Source: Roridomyces roridus
Taxonomy: Eukaryota; Basidiomycota; Agaricomycetes; Agaricales; Mycenaceae
Direction: 5' to 3'
NCBI GenBank assembly: GCA_029378245.1
Contig: JARKIF010000003.1
Coordinates: forward strand, 620,001-684,000
DNA length: 64,000 bases
Part shown: piece by piece, positions 35,187 to 46,014 of the stretch
How the letters are laid out: each line of letters starts with the position of its first letter
How positions within the stretch are numbered: the first letter of the stretch is position 1
The notes under the pieces: generated by a model
Seen by the model: the letters and a program-made list of their open reading frames with translations, nothing else
Told to the model about the DNA's origin: nothing
Databases searched by the model: none
Position numbers and translations under genes: made by a program

Positions 35187-36570
35187 ATGCAACGATGGAA
35201 AATGCGCTGTCGCCCGATACTCTTCTCTGCTTGCGAGTGGGGCGTGCAGGATCCTGCCCGGTGGCCTGCCAGTACTGTAGCCAACTCCTGGCGTATTGCG
35301 TGAGCTGCCTTACTGCTGCTCTTTCAACTCTGACTTGTATCAGCAACGACATTGGTCCTCCCGCGAGCTGGGACAACCTATTCAGGATCATCAACCAGCT
35401 CGTCCCAATCACTCAGTTTGCTGGGTGAGTCGTCATTTCTTATTTATTCGCATATTATCTCAGTATCCAGACCTGGAGGATTCAACGATCTCGACCTGCT
35501 CGAAGTCGGCAACACTGGGCTTACAGCTGCCGAACAGCAGACGCATTCCGCTTTTTGGGCCGCGGCTAAATCACCACTCTTCATCTCGACGGATCTAACC
35601 GACCCATCGGCTCAGACCCTGAGTATTCTGCAGAACCAGCGTATTATTGCGGTGAATGTGAGTGGTGTTTTCATATTTTCTTGTCCGAGTTGACTGTCGT
35701 CACAGCAAGATTCGCTGGAAAAATCCATCGCCTTCAAACGTCGTTACACAAACGACAATGACGTCTGGGCGGGCCCTCTGTCGGACGGGTCGACCGTCGT
35801 TGGTTCGTGCTGCAGCTTCATCCAGAACCTAGACTCACGACCTTGTGTGTAGTCGTCATAAACTGGCAAAATTCGACGCGAAACCTCACCCTCGCCTTGG
35901 CTGATGTTGGTTTCTCGTCTGCGACTGCGACGGATTTGATCCTCCCTCGGGAAGCTCACTACCTCGTAAGATGACAAGTGTTCATTTCATCCAAGGCTCA
36001 AACAATCCCGTAGATTCACCGCGAACGTCGCCGCCCACGGATCCATGGTCCTCAAACTCACCAGCGGTGTCTCCATCGCAGCACCCACCTTCACCTTCTA
36101 CCCCGCCACCTCGGGCACCCTCGGCGGCGGTGCCTCCACCCGCGTCGTCAACTCGAGCATAACGGTCGTCGGGTTCGTCGGCAACGGCGGCACGCTCACG
36201 TTCAACAACGTCGACGGCGGGACTGCCGGCGGGACCAAGCTCGTTTCGTTTGATTATATCAATGGTGATGTGACGTTTAGCAATACTGCTTGTTCGAATT
36301 GTAGGAATACGATGGTGAGCGTTAATGGGGGTGCGGCGGTGCAGGTGCAGATGCCGTTGAGTGCGCAGGTGAGTCGCTTGTTGTGATTCATTCTTTTTGG
36401 GATACAGAGGCTGATTTTTTTTTCGGTGCGGTTTGGTAGAGTTGGGATATCTTGTTCTCTGGGTACTTAGTTTCACTCTCTGGGTCAAGGCGGGAACGAC
36501 GAATACCGTGACGCTGTCCAATCCGTCGGCGTTTACGCCCGATTGGTATCGGATGGGAGTTGTTGTGTAA
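35187..36570 (+). pseudogene. Truncated, frameshifted alpha-galactosidase (GH27) copy
   Basis: This corresponds to the last two thirds of the intact gene at 5703-7869, starting at ACGATGGAAAATGCGCTG (codons TMENAL). The signal peptide, the first exons and the nucleophile region (YLKYDNC) are absent. Compared with the intact copy it lacks 11 nt after CTGTCG (about 35212) and 8 nt after GATTTGATC (about 35942), both frame-breaking. The remaining exons, including the CBM35-like module and the end [12 protein letters not shown], are still readable. It cannot make an active enzyme. Confidence 0.88.
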
Positions 36571-37883
36571 TATTTTGGGTCCGGAATTGAAGAGCTTAGG
36601 TCGGGCATTGTCCCTGACACATGGAACCCATTCAATCTGCAGTGGCGTCGTGATTCAACTCATTCTCACCGCTCGACAACAAACTGCTGCATGCAGCATT
36701 CCGCAGCACCTCCGGTGTTCAGGGTATTTCCCAGGCTTGACGTCAGGCATTATCACCTGAGGAGGCGAGGTATGTCAGGTTGAACGGAATTGATAAGATA
36801 GCCGTCTGTGGGCAGTCTCCGTCCCTGTGATCCAGTTCCAGGCTTCCAGCTTCAAATCGAGCTCAATGTCATCATGCCTGTAACCAACCCGCCAGCCCGC
36901 GCCGCAGAGATCGCATGATACTTGACATGGTGGACGGAAGAAAAGCCAGCTGCTGTTAGAGATGCCCATATCCCGGGCGAGGAATGAATTTCCAGAGGAA
37001 CTCTTGAATCCAACGCAAAAATACTCAACATCGAGACGACGCAAGGCTCGCACTATGATGCCGCCACCGAAAAAGGTGCGAGTCCCCGAGTTGAATCCAG
37101 TCATTCATGCATGCATGAGCCACAGCCTGAGTGTCTTTCAGGTCTCACGCACCCGTTAATGTGCACCCGTTGCTGCGGAATAAAGCGGGCCTCCGGCCCT
37201 GGAAGGCTACTCTGAGTCTTAAACTCACACATGTCCACCCAGTGTGACGGCAGATCCCAAGCGGTAGAATGAACATTTGAATGATCATTATCTGCCGTCC
37301 AGATATACTTACTGGATTTGATCTAATCTTGAAAGGCAAAATGGGAAAGGGCCGGGCGGGGCAGGTCATTGAAGAGGAACTGGCCCAACTTTCGAGCCCA
37401 ATTCTTTTACTATTTTCGATGATGTCAATTCAACACAGTATTCAATCCGCAATCCATTCAGGGTAGGTACGTAGGTAGACTGGGACGAATACACAGATGC
37501 TTCTTTGAGGAGAGTGCGGAGCGTCGACGGTGTGATAGGTAGCCCGTAGGGAGCCGTAAGATTGTCAATGGTGGGTTACCCGCGCTCCGCATCCTCGGGA
37601 GCAATACATTGAGCGTCCTGAATGCCAGCTTGCAGTGGCAACGAACGAGGCTGTGAACTGTTCAACTAATCAACGCGTATAATTACAAGAATCTCGGATT
37701 CCCGCGCAAAGCTGTAGAGATGGCGGAGGCCCTGCCCTGCCCTGCCCGGCCAGCGGCCCAGCGGCGCTTGGCACACGCGGGGTACCAGATCAACGTAAAC
37801 GGGGTCTTAGCCGCCTGTGCCATATTTAGCTTCCCCCACATCTGGTCCATATAAACTGAGCACCATACCTCCAGGCATTCGCC
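36571..37883. other. Noncoding part of the right arm plus orphan gene promoter
   Basis: This matches the reverse complement of 3058-5702 without the two transposons, and so contains their empty sites (near 36770 and 37213-37230). The promoter of the next gene has a TATA element (CATATAAAC, about 37847). No gene is supported. Confidence 0.6.
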
Positions 37884-39164
37884 ATGTCCGAGTCTGAGAT
37901 GACTTCCCTCCAAGCATCCCTCCTCGCAGGCTCTCTGTCTTTGATCCCAAACAACACGCTGCGCTACATCCTACTCACCCTCTTCGTATTCTCTACTCTG
38001 GTCCACGCCATTCATGTCAGGCGCCCATCGATTCAACTCCGACGCGTCGAGGACCAGATCAGGGACATCGAGGAAATTATCCGACACGCCAGGGCATTCT
38101 GCACAGCGAAGGACTGCTTGTCCCTTGGAGAACACGCTGTATGGCTCCTCGAGTGAGTCGAATTCAAGTCGGTAATTTGTTCACCTCATCTTACTCTCGC
38201 AGGGTGAAAAGAGGCGTGTCGATGGTCAAATGCCGCATACTCGAGCCAACGTCCATGTGGGATAATTCTATTTGGCAACCCCCGTGCCGGCTGTACGGGG
38301 GTTGTCAAGTAACATTCTTCTATTTGGCAACCCCGAGAGATAAGATAAAGGCTTCACGGGTTGACTTTCTGTCACCCGGCAAGGCTGATACATCAACTGT
38401 CTGAGTGCAGGAACTTGTGAGCCCGGGAGGTGATATCCTGGCCTCACCGAGTCTTGCTCGGTCAAAAAGAATGTTTGCCGAGACACAGTCATGTTGTGAT
38501 GAGATTTTCATGGTCCCGCTGCATGCCGGGACTGGGGCCTGGAGGCTCCCATTGTGCCGGCAGCCCGCCGAGTCTGAGCAGCCTCGGGATCATCACAATC
38601 GACATCGGCAAATTTGGGCAAGCAGGAACTGGCCTTGGAGCAGTGATTGAGATCAATATTCACACATCTTTGACCATGGGATGGCAGGCCTAATCAACAC
38701 GGCAGTAGCACCGATTGTCCCAAAGCTGCTGCGGCATCACTCGGCAATCCCACTGCTTCCATCCCAAATTGTTGCAATATGAATCTTATCTACCCACAAC
38801 ATTACGTAAATGTCTTTCGGCGACGACTGGCAACCCCCCCGTGCCAAAGAACCGGGGTTGCCAAATAGAATTATCCGTCCATGTGGACCTGGAAGAAATA
38901 CCACCTCATCTCCAAGGATATTGCCATCTATGCGAAAGATGCGAAGAGAATCAAGGCGGCTGTCGAGGTGAGTTTTATGACTAGACAGAACAGGAGACTA
39001 AAGTGTTTCAACAGCTCATTGTGGAAATTGAACGCCAGCGCCGGCTCACGGAGGATATCAACGAGACCGAGACCCTGCTTTCTGGTTTTCGAAACTCCGG
39101 TGGGTTCAGTGCATCGGCCAAGAATCAGGATTCTAACTCGTCTGCAGCCGTGGTGTCCGTTTGA
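37884..39164 (+). pseudogene. Small orphan membrane/coiled-coil protein, copy 3, disrupted by a MITE
   Basis: Exon 1 (from 37884, MSESEMTSLQASLLAG) and the start of exon 2 (VKRGVSMVKCRILEPTSMW) match the intact paralogues. A 617 bp element then enters the coding sequence at 38260 and adds a stop at 38402-38404. The rest of exon 2 resumes at 38886 (TWKKYHLISKDIAIYAKD), and exon 3 (LIVEIERQRRLTEDINETE) still ends properly with SAAVVSV and a stop at 39162-39164. Apart from the insertion the reading frame is undamaged, so the hit looks recent. Confidence 0.85.
38260..38876. mobile_element. 617 bp MITE with 9 bp target duplication (Mutator-like)
   Basis: The perfect terminal inverted repeats begin GGATAATTCTATTTGGCAAC and extend to at least 23 bp. 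The target duplication GTCCATGTG is at 38251-38259 and 38877-38885, and the uninterrupted site is seen in the paralogues (about 2681-2702 and 40551-40570). A 9 bp duplication is typical of Mutator-like elements. A third copy of the TTCTATTTGGCAACCCC motif lies inside near 38316, and the left end can fold into a hairpin around CCCCCGTGCCGG. There is no coding capacity. Confidence 0.92.
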
Positions 39165-40210
39165 GTCGTGAATCGCACCTCCCAAATTAAAAGCATACAG
39201 GTTCCGGAGCCTGGTCTTGTTCTTGCAATTGATTTGAATTATTATTCTCCTCGCTTTCTTAGTGTTGTAAATGTCTCGTCTGTGTCTGTCCATACTCACT
39301 GTACTTAGTTGAATTTGAATCCTTGGTTCCCGAATACGCTGTGGCAGCCGAGACTTCGAAGCTGGTGAACGATGAAACTGAGCGAATTGCACATATCGGG
39401 TGAGATCGCCATTGTCGACCACGGGTATGCATCGGAACACTGTCGTCTCAGTCTGCCGCTGTTTTTTTGGATCCGTCTTCACCGTGAAAGGCGCGCCGGA
39501 TAGAGTGGAAGGGCTAGCGTTCAAGACCAAGAGTCAGAGAACTGGAAATATTTGAGGGCGGAGCGATGATGCCACTGTGACAATCGAGCGTGTGGTTCTG
39601 ACCATCTTCAACTGCAAGCGACGAGTCTCTATGGATAAACAGTGAGCAAAGAGTGTGTGCCAGTGTACACGTGTGGTCCTGGGCGAGGAGATGGTGGTAC
39701 GGAAGCAAAAGGCGATCCGCATCAAACTCCGATGCGCCAACAATGGCATTTTCGTTCCCACGGTTCAAGAGATTTGGTGTCAAGCTACTCTCGTGGATCT
39801 GGGACGAATGGACGCAGGCCGTAGGCCCTCGACGAGGACGATGCTGGAGTGGACGGTTTCTTTGTCGGAAGGCTGGGCCATAAAGCTCGCGTGATATTGC
39901 ATGGAAGTCGTAGTGTAACTGATGGGTTGTTCACGCTCGGTGATCTATGGAAATGAACATGGTTCTCCCTGCCCGAGCTCCCCGCGAGAGCCTCGTTCAG
40001 CATATTCTAAATGTGGGAACGCCGGCGCTTACTTACATCACTGCCACTCGGTGAGTGGCGGCCAAGTATATCAATCCTTCTCTCTTTAGCTCGGAGATCT
40101 CGGAGCCGACAAGGGGATAGATGTCGCATCAAGCCGCAGAGGGAGAATCTTTTAAGTGAGATATAAAGCAGACATTCAGGCCGGGCTATCCAACATAACA
40201 GTATCCCAGC
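39165..40210. other. Intergenic region, no supported gene
   Basis: This holds the end of the right arm (to about 39800), a copy of a dispersed ~25 bp core (39688-39711) and the promoter of the next orphan-gene copy, with a TATA element (GATATAAAG, about 40160). Open frames are short and opposed. Confidence 0.45.
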
Positions 40211-40853
40211 ATGTACGATACAACTTCCCTGCTTCTCGGCGCAGTCTCCTTGATCCCAAACAACACTCTGCGCTACATCCTACTCGCCTTCTTCGTATGC
40301 TCAGCAATGATCCACATCTTCCATCTTAAACGCCCGTCGGTTCAACTGGCATGCGTCGAGCGCCGCATCAAGGATGTCGAGGAAATAATCCGACAGGCAA
40401 GGTCGTTCTGCACGGTGAAGGATTGCTTGTCCCTCGGCGAGTACGCCATGTGGCTCCTCGAGTGAGTTGAATTTGATTCAAGTCAGTGCTCAACTCATTT
40501 TGTCCTTGCAGGGTGAAAAGAGGCGTGTCAATGGTCAAATGCCGCATGCTGGAGTCGACCTCCATGTGGACGTGGAACAAATACCGCCTCATCTCGAAGG
40601 ATATCGCCATTTACGCAAAGGATGCAAAGAGGATCAAGGCGGCTGTGGAGGTGCGCTTTATCATAACCTGGGAGAAAAAGAGACCGGAGGTTCTCAACAG
40701 CTCATTGTGGAACTTGAATGCCAGCGCCGGCTCACGGAGGATATCAACAAAACCGAGACAATCCTTTCTGGTTTTCGACACTCAGGTGGGTTCTTTCAGC
40801 GCATCAGTCAAGAGTTTCAGGATGCTGACTCGTCTTCAGTGCTTCAGCCGTAA
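40211..40853 (+). CDS. Small orphan membrane/coiled-coil protein, copy 4 (intact, diverged)
   Basis: Three exons on the plus strand. Exon 1 (40211-40464) starts MYDTTSLLLGAVSLIPNNT and contains the hydrophobic segment LRYILLAFFVCSAMIHIF; it ends AMWLLE. Exon 2 begins at 40512 with VKRGVSMVKCRMLESTSMW and ends AKRIKAAVE. Exon 3 encodes LIVELECQRRLTEDINKTE and stops after SSSVLQP at 40851-40853. About 180 residues. It lacks the MSEMTSLQ start and differs from the other copies more than they differ from each other, so it is the oldest branch in the window. Its 3' flank resembles that of copy 3. Function unknown. Confidence 0.75.
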
Positions 40854-41349
40854 CGTCGGTTTGAATAATTAGAAGCGTCGACCTTTGCAACTTACATGAA
40901 GATCTGTCTTGTCCTCGTTCTTGTTCTTCTTTCGTAGTTTTGTGTCTGTGTATATCCATGTCATTGAATATGAAGTCCCTGTTTCCCCAATACACCGTAG
41001 TAGCCGAGATCAACCGATAGGTCCAGAGGAAAACTTCCGCCCGGTGAACGATAAAACTGAACAGATTGCGGCACCGATGTTGGGTTGCGGGCACTATCGG
41101 AGCACTTGGGTCTCGGTGTTCCGCTTTTTTTGGATCCGTCTTCAACCAAAAAGGCGCCACATGCAGGGTAAAAGTGTTTGGATTGAACCCCAGACCCCCA
41201 GGACAGCATTACTATGCGGAAATGGAGGAGCCAGAGCTCACGATTTCCAATCCAAGTAATGAGTAATGACTGTGTGGGCAACTCAGGGGCGTTCGTGCCG
41301 AAAGGGGAAGTCGTGATGGGCGTTCTCTTCAGTTCGCTCATCTCCTTCA

Positions 41350-41836
41350 ATGTCAAGCGTGCTTATCTGAACGCTGTACCAATCTCCAAACGTCCGCTGG
41401 TCTCTTGCAAGACCCAGATCGGCCTTTCCTGGGTTCAGAATGCATCAAGTGCCGGCCAGCATCAGCACTGGCAAGCGAGCGACTATTTTTAACAGCTCTT
41501 TTTCCCACTGCTGCTTGTGCTTGAAGCTCAGTTCATATGTCCGCCTCAAAACTCCCACCAGAAACGCGTATACCAAGATGCTCATCTACCCCGTTTCGCT
41601 CGGTGTCATCACATCGCTTTACGCTGCGACAAGTTCTGAGGCTGCGCTGGAGATGGATGGGGAGGTCAGTGTCCGCTAAATCTCAGGTCTCAAGGAAAAC
41701 AACTGGTCATCTTGTTCTTCTCCCGTAGTACCTAACCTCCTAGGCCCGGCGGCAAATTCCAAGTAAATGCGCTCGGAACACGGAGTTGACGGGAAAGCTG
41801 TGGAGATGGTGTGAGGATCAGGTGGATGGGTTCTGA
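41350..41836 (+). pseudogene. Internally deleted remnant of the SDR gene
   Basis: The first part (41350-41510) resembles the promoter and leader of the SDR gene at 28540-28690 (AACGCTGTACCAA, GGCCTTTCC, AGAATGCATCAAGTGCC). It then passes straight into the penultimate exon (IYPVSLGVITSLYAATSSEAA) and the last exon. The whole Rossmann core and active site are missing, and the last exon has TAG four codons in. It is non-functional. Confidence 0.8.
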
Positions 41837-42506
41837 TTTGGTACGCAGGGTGAGGGCCTCGCTGCTTCTATATGGGTGCACCCTAATTTCGCGACCAAGC
41901 CAGAAGTATCGCAAGAGTTGAATCTTGATCAACACGCGCACAGTGGAGACGGCGGGATTGGGTTGGATTCCTAGAGCAAGTCAGTCTCCCGCCTTGAAAT
42001 ACCATACTCGTCTGCGGAGCGTGCGAGACCATGCTGATGCTGCCTCTGATCATCCTCGCGAAGGGCCCAGGATGCAGCATGCTCGCGATGGGAAGCTCCG
42101 AGGATTACCTGGAACTCTATTACCTGGAACTCGGCATGTGTTATCTGGAAGTTCCACCATCCCAGAGAGCGACGAATCGTGAAATTGGGGAGAAGCAGTC
42201 TTGGGAATCCCGACCGTATTTCGAGTGGAGTAAATTCATTCTGGAATCGCAAGACATGGACATACTGGAAAGACCCGGTGTCATACTTACTCCACAACAA
42301 TTGCAACTTACCAGTCGGAGAGACGGGCATGTGGGAAATATCTTCATTCTCAGCGCCATCTCAATGGAATTGTCGTCATCCGTGCATCATGGGAGCCACA
42401 GTGTCTCTTTCAGTCAGATTTCATGGGCAAGCGTGGCAATGGCGGAACCATAGCTAAGTTCATCCCTTGGATCTAACAATTTCTGTGGATAATCATTGGC
42501 GTAAAC
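41837..42506. other. Intergenic region with a dispersed inverted repeat
   Basis: The segment at about 42115-42245 matches the reverse complement of about 32400-32515. A 140-codon frame overlaps this repeat and is not credible as a gene. Confidence 0.4.
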
Positions 42507-44340
42507 TTGGAGGAGGCTTCTCCATCCCTTAAAGGGTTGGCCGCTGGGTTCATTGGGGGCACTTCTGCGATGGATTCCCTCCCAAACAGTCCTCCTTTCA
42601 ATGTTGTGGAACTGTATGTGGTTGAAATGTTTGTCTTGAGAAAGTCGACCCACTTCAGCGAATGGCAGTTCTGGACCCCTTGTAATTTTTCGTCATCCCC
42701 ATACGTCCTTCATTTCATTCAGTTACGCCAGATCATTGACGAGATCCTCTCTCTGCCTCTTCTGGGCGCTTTAACGGTTCAGCTATGTCCGTCTCTTCTG
42801 TGTCTTTGTATCGGTATATATTCATTTTATGCACAGACTTTTATCTTCAAGCTTTCCCCAAGGACAGGTCGTTCGTCAAAGGCCTCGTCTGTGCAATATG
42901 CTGTGTTATCTTGTTCGACGAAATCGTGGATTTGGACTCATATTTCGACACATTCGGCCCAGGCTTCGCAGACATCTCAAGTCTGCTTAAAATTCGCCTC
43001 ACCTGGATCGTAGGACCACTTGCAGCTGGTCTTCGTACGTTGTTCTCGCTGTTCTTTTTTCAATGCCGAGTCCTGATGGGCTGCTACCTTTAGTCGGATT
43101 GGCATCTCAAACATTTTATGCCCATCGAATCTACATCCTGTCCGGGAACCGAGTCCTTTCGAGTTTGGTTCTTGTGGTAGGGTTCATCGACTACTTAGTA
43201 TTCTTTCCCCGAGATTCACTTCTGATTTTCTGATGCAGATTTCCTTGACCAGCACTACGGCTTGTGTCACCCTTTCGGTGTGGATTTCTCAAGGTGAGCA
43301 TCCTTGTTCCCCTCAACATGCTGATCAACTGCGGTTCACGGTTCAGCCGAAAGTTTACTCTCGTTGCGAAGTCGCCGAACCGCCATCGTTGGAGAAGTAA
43401 GCCTTCTACTTCATTTTTCTGGTCAACCTGGAGCCTACAATTGCTTCAAATTCAGATCTACTTCGGAGCAACTGCGACGTGCGACATCCTAATTGCGGTT
43501 TGCATGACATACTATGTATACAACCTCCGACTGTTTGACAATCTCTTGCTCATATGCATACCTACAGTTGACTAAAGCCGACACCGGCTTCCGTCGAACT
43601 CATGCATTGATTTCCAAGCTCGTTTGGTTGATCATCGGTACTGGGTCACTCACTGGCGCATACTTTTTCTCTGCTGCCACCTATAGAGTATTCATGCTGG
43701 TTTTAGGCCTAATGACACTTGCTTCATTGGCACTTTATCTTGCACTACCCGACAAACTATACTATCAGACATCAGCTGGGGTGCTACCATATCTCCATGC
43801 CAACTCAGTCCTGGTCATCCTCAACTCAAGGCTTCAGCTTTCCAGAGGCCGTGTAGATGAAGTTTCAGGCGGAATGACAATTTCCAATCTACAGTTCGCC
43901 GGTCCCGCAAGTAATTGGACCGAACCGCCATCTATGATCACAAATGGTGCACGTGCGAGGGTGTTATCAACTGCTGTCACCACCACCGAACTTAATGAGA
44001 TGAAGGAAATGGAGGTATGTTTGGTGTCCTTGAGTTAAAACAGCCGTCACTCAAGTCTCCATAGGGTGCCGCAAGCCGGCACGTTGTTCTGGGCCAGATG
44101 GGCTTGAATTCGGGCAGTAGTGAGGCTTCCGGAGCCGAAGAGGTGAATTACTGTACTATTTCAACCAATCCTTCACTGGGTGTCACGCGTCGCCGCCAAA
44201 GTTCACCAGATAAGAGATTCACCGAGCGGCCATCAGATCAAAATTCCTTATATGGGCTGATGACATCAGTCGGATCATACATTCCGTCTGAAATTGATGG
44301 GAAACCCCTGTTTCCCGAATCGCCGAAGCGAAAATTTTGA
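42507..44340 (+). CDS. DUF6534-like polytopic membrane protein B
   Basis: Several exons of the same membrane-protein family as the gene at 32892. Clear parts are DFYLQAFPKDRSFVKGLV (about 42837-42895), TWIVGPLAAGL, ASQTFYAHRIYILSGNRV, and the C-terminal block GATATCDILIAVCMTYY, TKADTGFRRTHALISKLVW, then LHANSVLVILNSR. A hydrophilic tail joined across an intron near 44020-44065 ends at 44338-44340. The start is not resolved: a first exon may begin with GLAAGFIGG near 42534, and the coordinate given is nominal. It probably has about seven membrane segments; function unknown. I cannot exclude a disabling change near the 5' end. Confidence 0.65.
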
Positions 44341-46014
44341 ATGTCACCCGTCACTGGGTGCAAAATCCTTCATTTCACAAGGCTCTGTCACGCGTCACTG
44401 AATCTTTGGTCGAAATAGTACAGTATTGAGTCCTTGCACAATCCACTCTATTTCTTCTCTGACGAGTTGGAATTGAGCAGGACCGGGAAACTGAGTATGC
44501 CGAGTCTAAGCGCCGAGTTGAAGGGGAGGTTTGACAAGTACTTGTTCTCCGCGGTAGTAGGAGTGTATTGTAAACTCAGCATTTCCAGTCTCAGTTGGTA
44601 CAAAAAGTGCTCCGGAGGTGTGAAAGCATTCGAGGGTAGAGCGACCCAGAAGAGACAAGGGAGGGTGTGCTTCTGTCCTTCTTCAAATGCACAGAAGTCC
44701 GTATAGGTACCGTAAGCAGCTAGCAAAGCGAGAGGCCGAGATCATGATGGTGGTACGGAAGCAAAGGGCGATTGATGCGTACGCCGGTTCCAATATTAGG
44801 ATGATTTGCTCGAAGCCACTTGCAGCAGAGCGCTGAGAAGCGCTCGGCAGGCCCTTACATCTCAGTACCAAGAATATTCCGTCCACATACTTATGAATAT
44901 ATGTTTCTCTCGAGCCAGTCCGAGCAATAAGTTGAACCAGCCTCACGTGCTAGAAGCCGGGCCGTGGGGTCGAGTCGCCAATCAGTATGTTGAAGCTATC
45001 GGTCGGAGTTCCATCAAGGCCTTCTTGCTTTCGTACCACCACCATCTCCACGCTCGGGTCGCACCTGGTCGCACTCGGTTCACTCAAGCTTGACTCCCAA
45101 GGACAATGGGCCAGTGTTTATTGCGTTGTTATCTCCGCGAGGTCTCGACTACAGTCTCTACGTGCTGTCTGAATCAACGACTGCGTCTTTCAGTCAAGAC
45201 TGGGCTCATCTATGCTCTTCGAACGCCACTTTTTGATGCTGTTCCGGTTGCTTTTTGCTCCGAACAAATCGAGCTTCAAGACCAGCCAGACCGAGTCAGA
45301 CTCATTACCAGTCCGTTTTCCGTAATCTTTTACCACTCCTTTTCTTGCTTCCCTTCACACAGGTGCTCGTTCGTTCTTCGGAACCGCCCCGTCCCAACGC
45401 ATTTTACTACACCTGCTCGAACATGAAATCGCTTCTCAACGTGTACTTGAAACCACCCGTGACCTCTTCCCCACTATGCACGTAAATGTGTTTTCCTCGA
45501 GCCAGTCCGATCTTTGTTCAAGTTGAACCAGCCTCACGTGCTAAAGACCGGGCCGTGGGGCCGAGCCGCCAATCAATATCAAGTCGGAGTTTGATCAAAC
45601 CTTTCTTGCTTCCGTACCACCACCATCTCCACGCTCGGGTCGCACTCGGCTCACTCGAACCTGGTCTCCAACGGCGTTGTGATGTATTTCCCCGAGGTCT
45701 CGACTCTACGTGCTAGCCCGAATCAACGGCTGCGTCTCTCAATCTAGACTGGGCTCACCTATCCTCTTCGCCGCTTGTCTCTATGCCGTTCCGGTCGTCG
45801 GTCTTGGAAGCCCTTTCTTGCTGCCTGTTTCTCAGGACCAAATTTATATCGAGCTTAGAGACCAGCCAATCGAGAGGACCATGGAGACCTTGCTCGCTGG
45901 ATAGGTTCCTCAGCCTCAGGCCCTCAGTTATGTTACGATCTTTTCTTCCTGTTAACGTCATTTGCACTCGCACAAGTCCAAGTAGTTCATTTTCGGAACC
46001 GCGCCCCCAAAACC
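44341..46014. repeat. Tandem duplication of ~590 bp carrying the 3' end of the 2OG oxygenase gene
   Basis: About 44890-45480 and about 45485-46085 are diverged tandem copies. Shared blocks include CTCGAGCCAGTCCGA, GAACCAGCCTCACGTGCT, CCGGGCCGTGGGG and, at the end, CTGCTCGAACATGAAATCGC. That last block is the C-terminal coding end (FKYTLRSDFMFEQV) of the oxygenase gene, so 45400-45480 is a detached copy of its 3' exon sequence. A ~25 bp core CTTTCGTACCACCACCATCTC recurs here at 45024 and 45605, and inverted at 44744. No gene is supported between 44341 and 46014. Confidence 0.75.

Larger units (their letters stand above)
35187..39800. repeat. Right arm of the large inverted segmental duplication
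   Basis: Reverse-complement counterpart of about 1955-7115. It holds, on the plus strand, a 5'-truncated alpha-galactosidase copy, the shared noncoding block, the promoter and exons of the small orphan gene and its 3' flank. It lacks both left-arm transposons but has its own 617 bp insertion. The inner boundary (35187) abuts the RecQ fragment. Confidence 0.85.
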
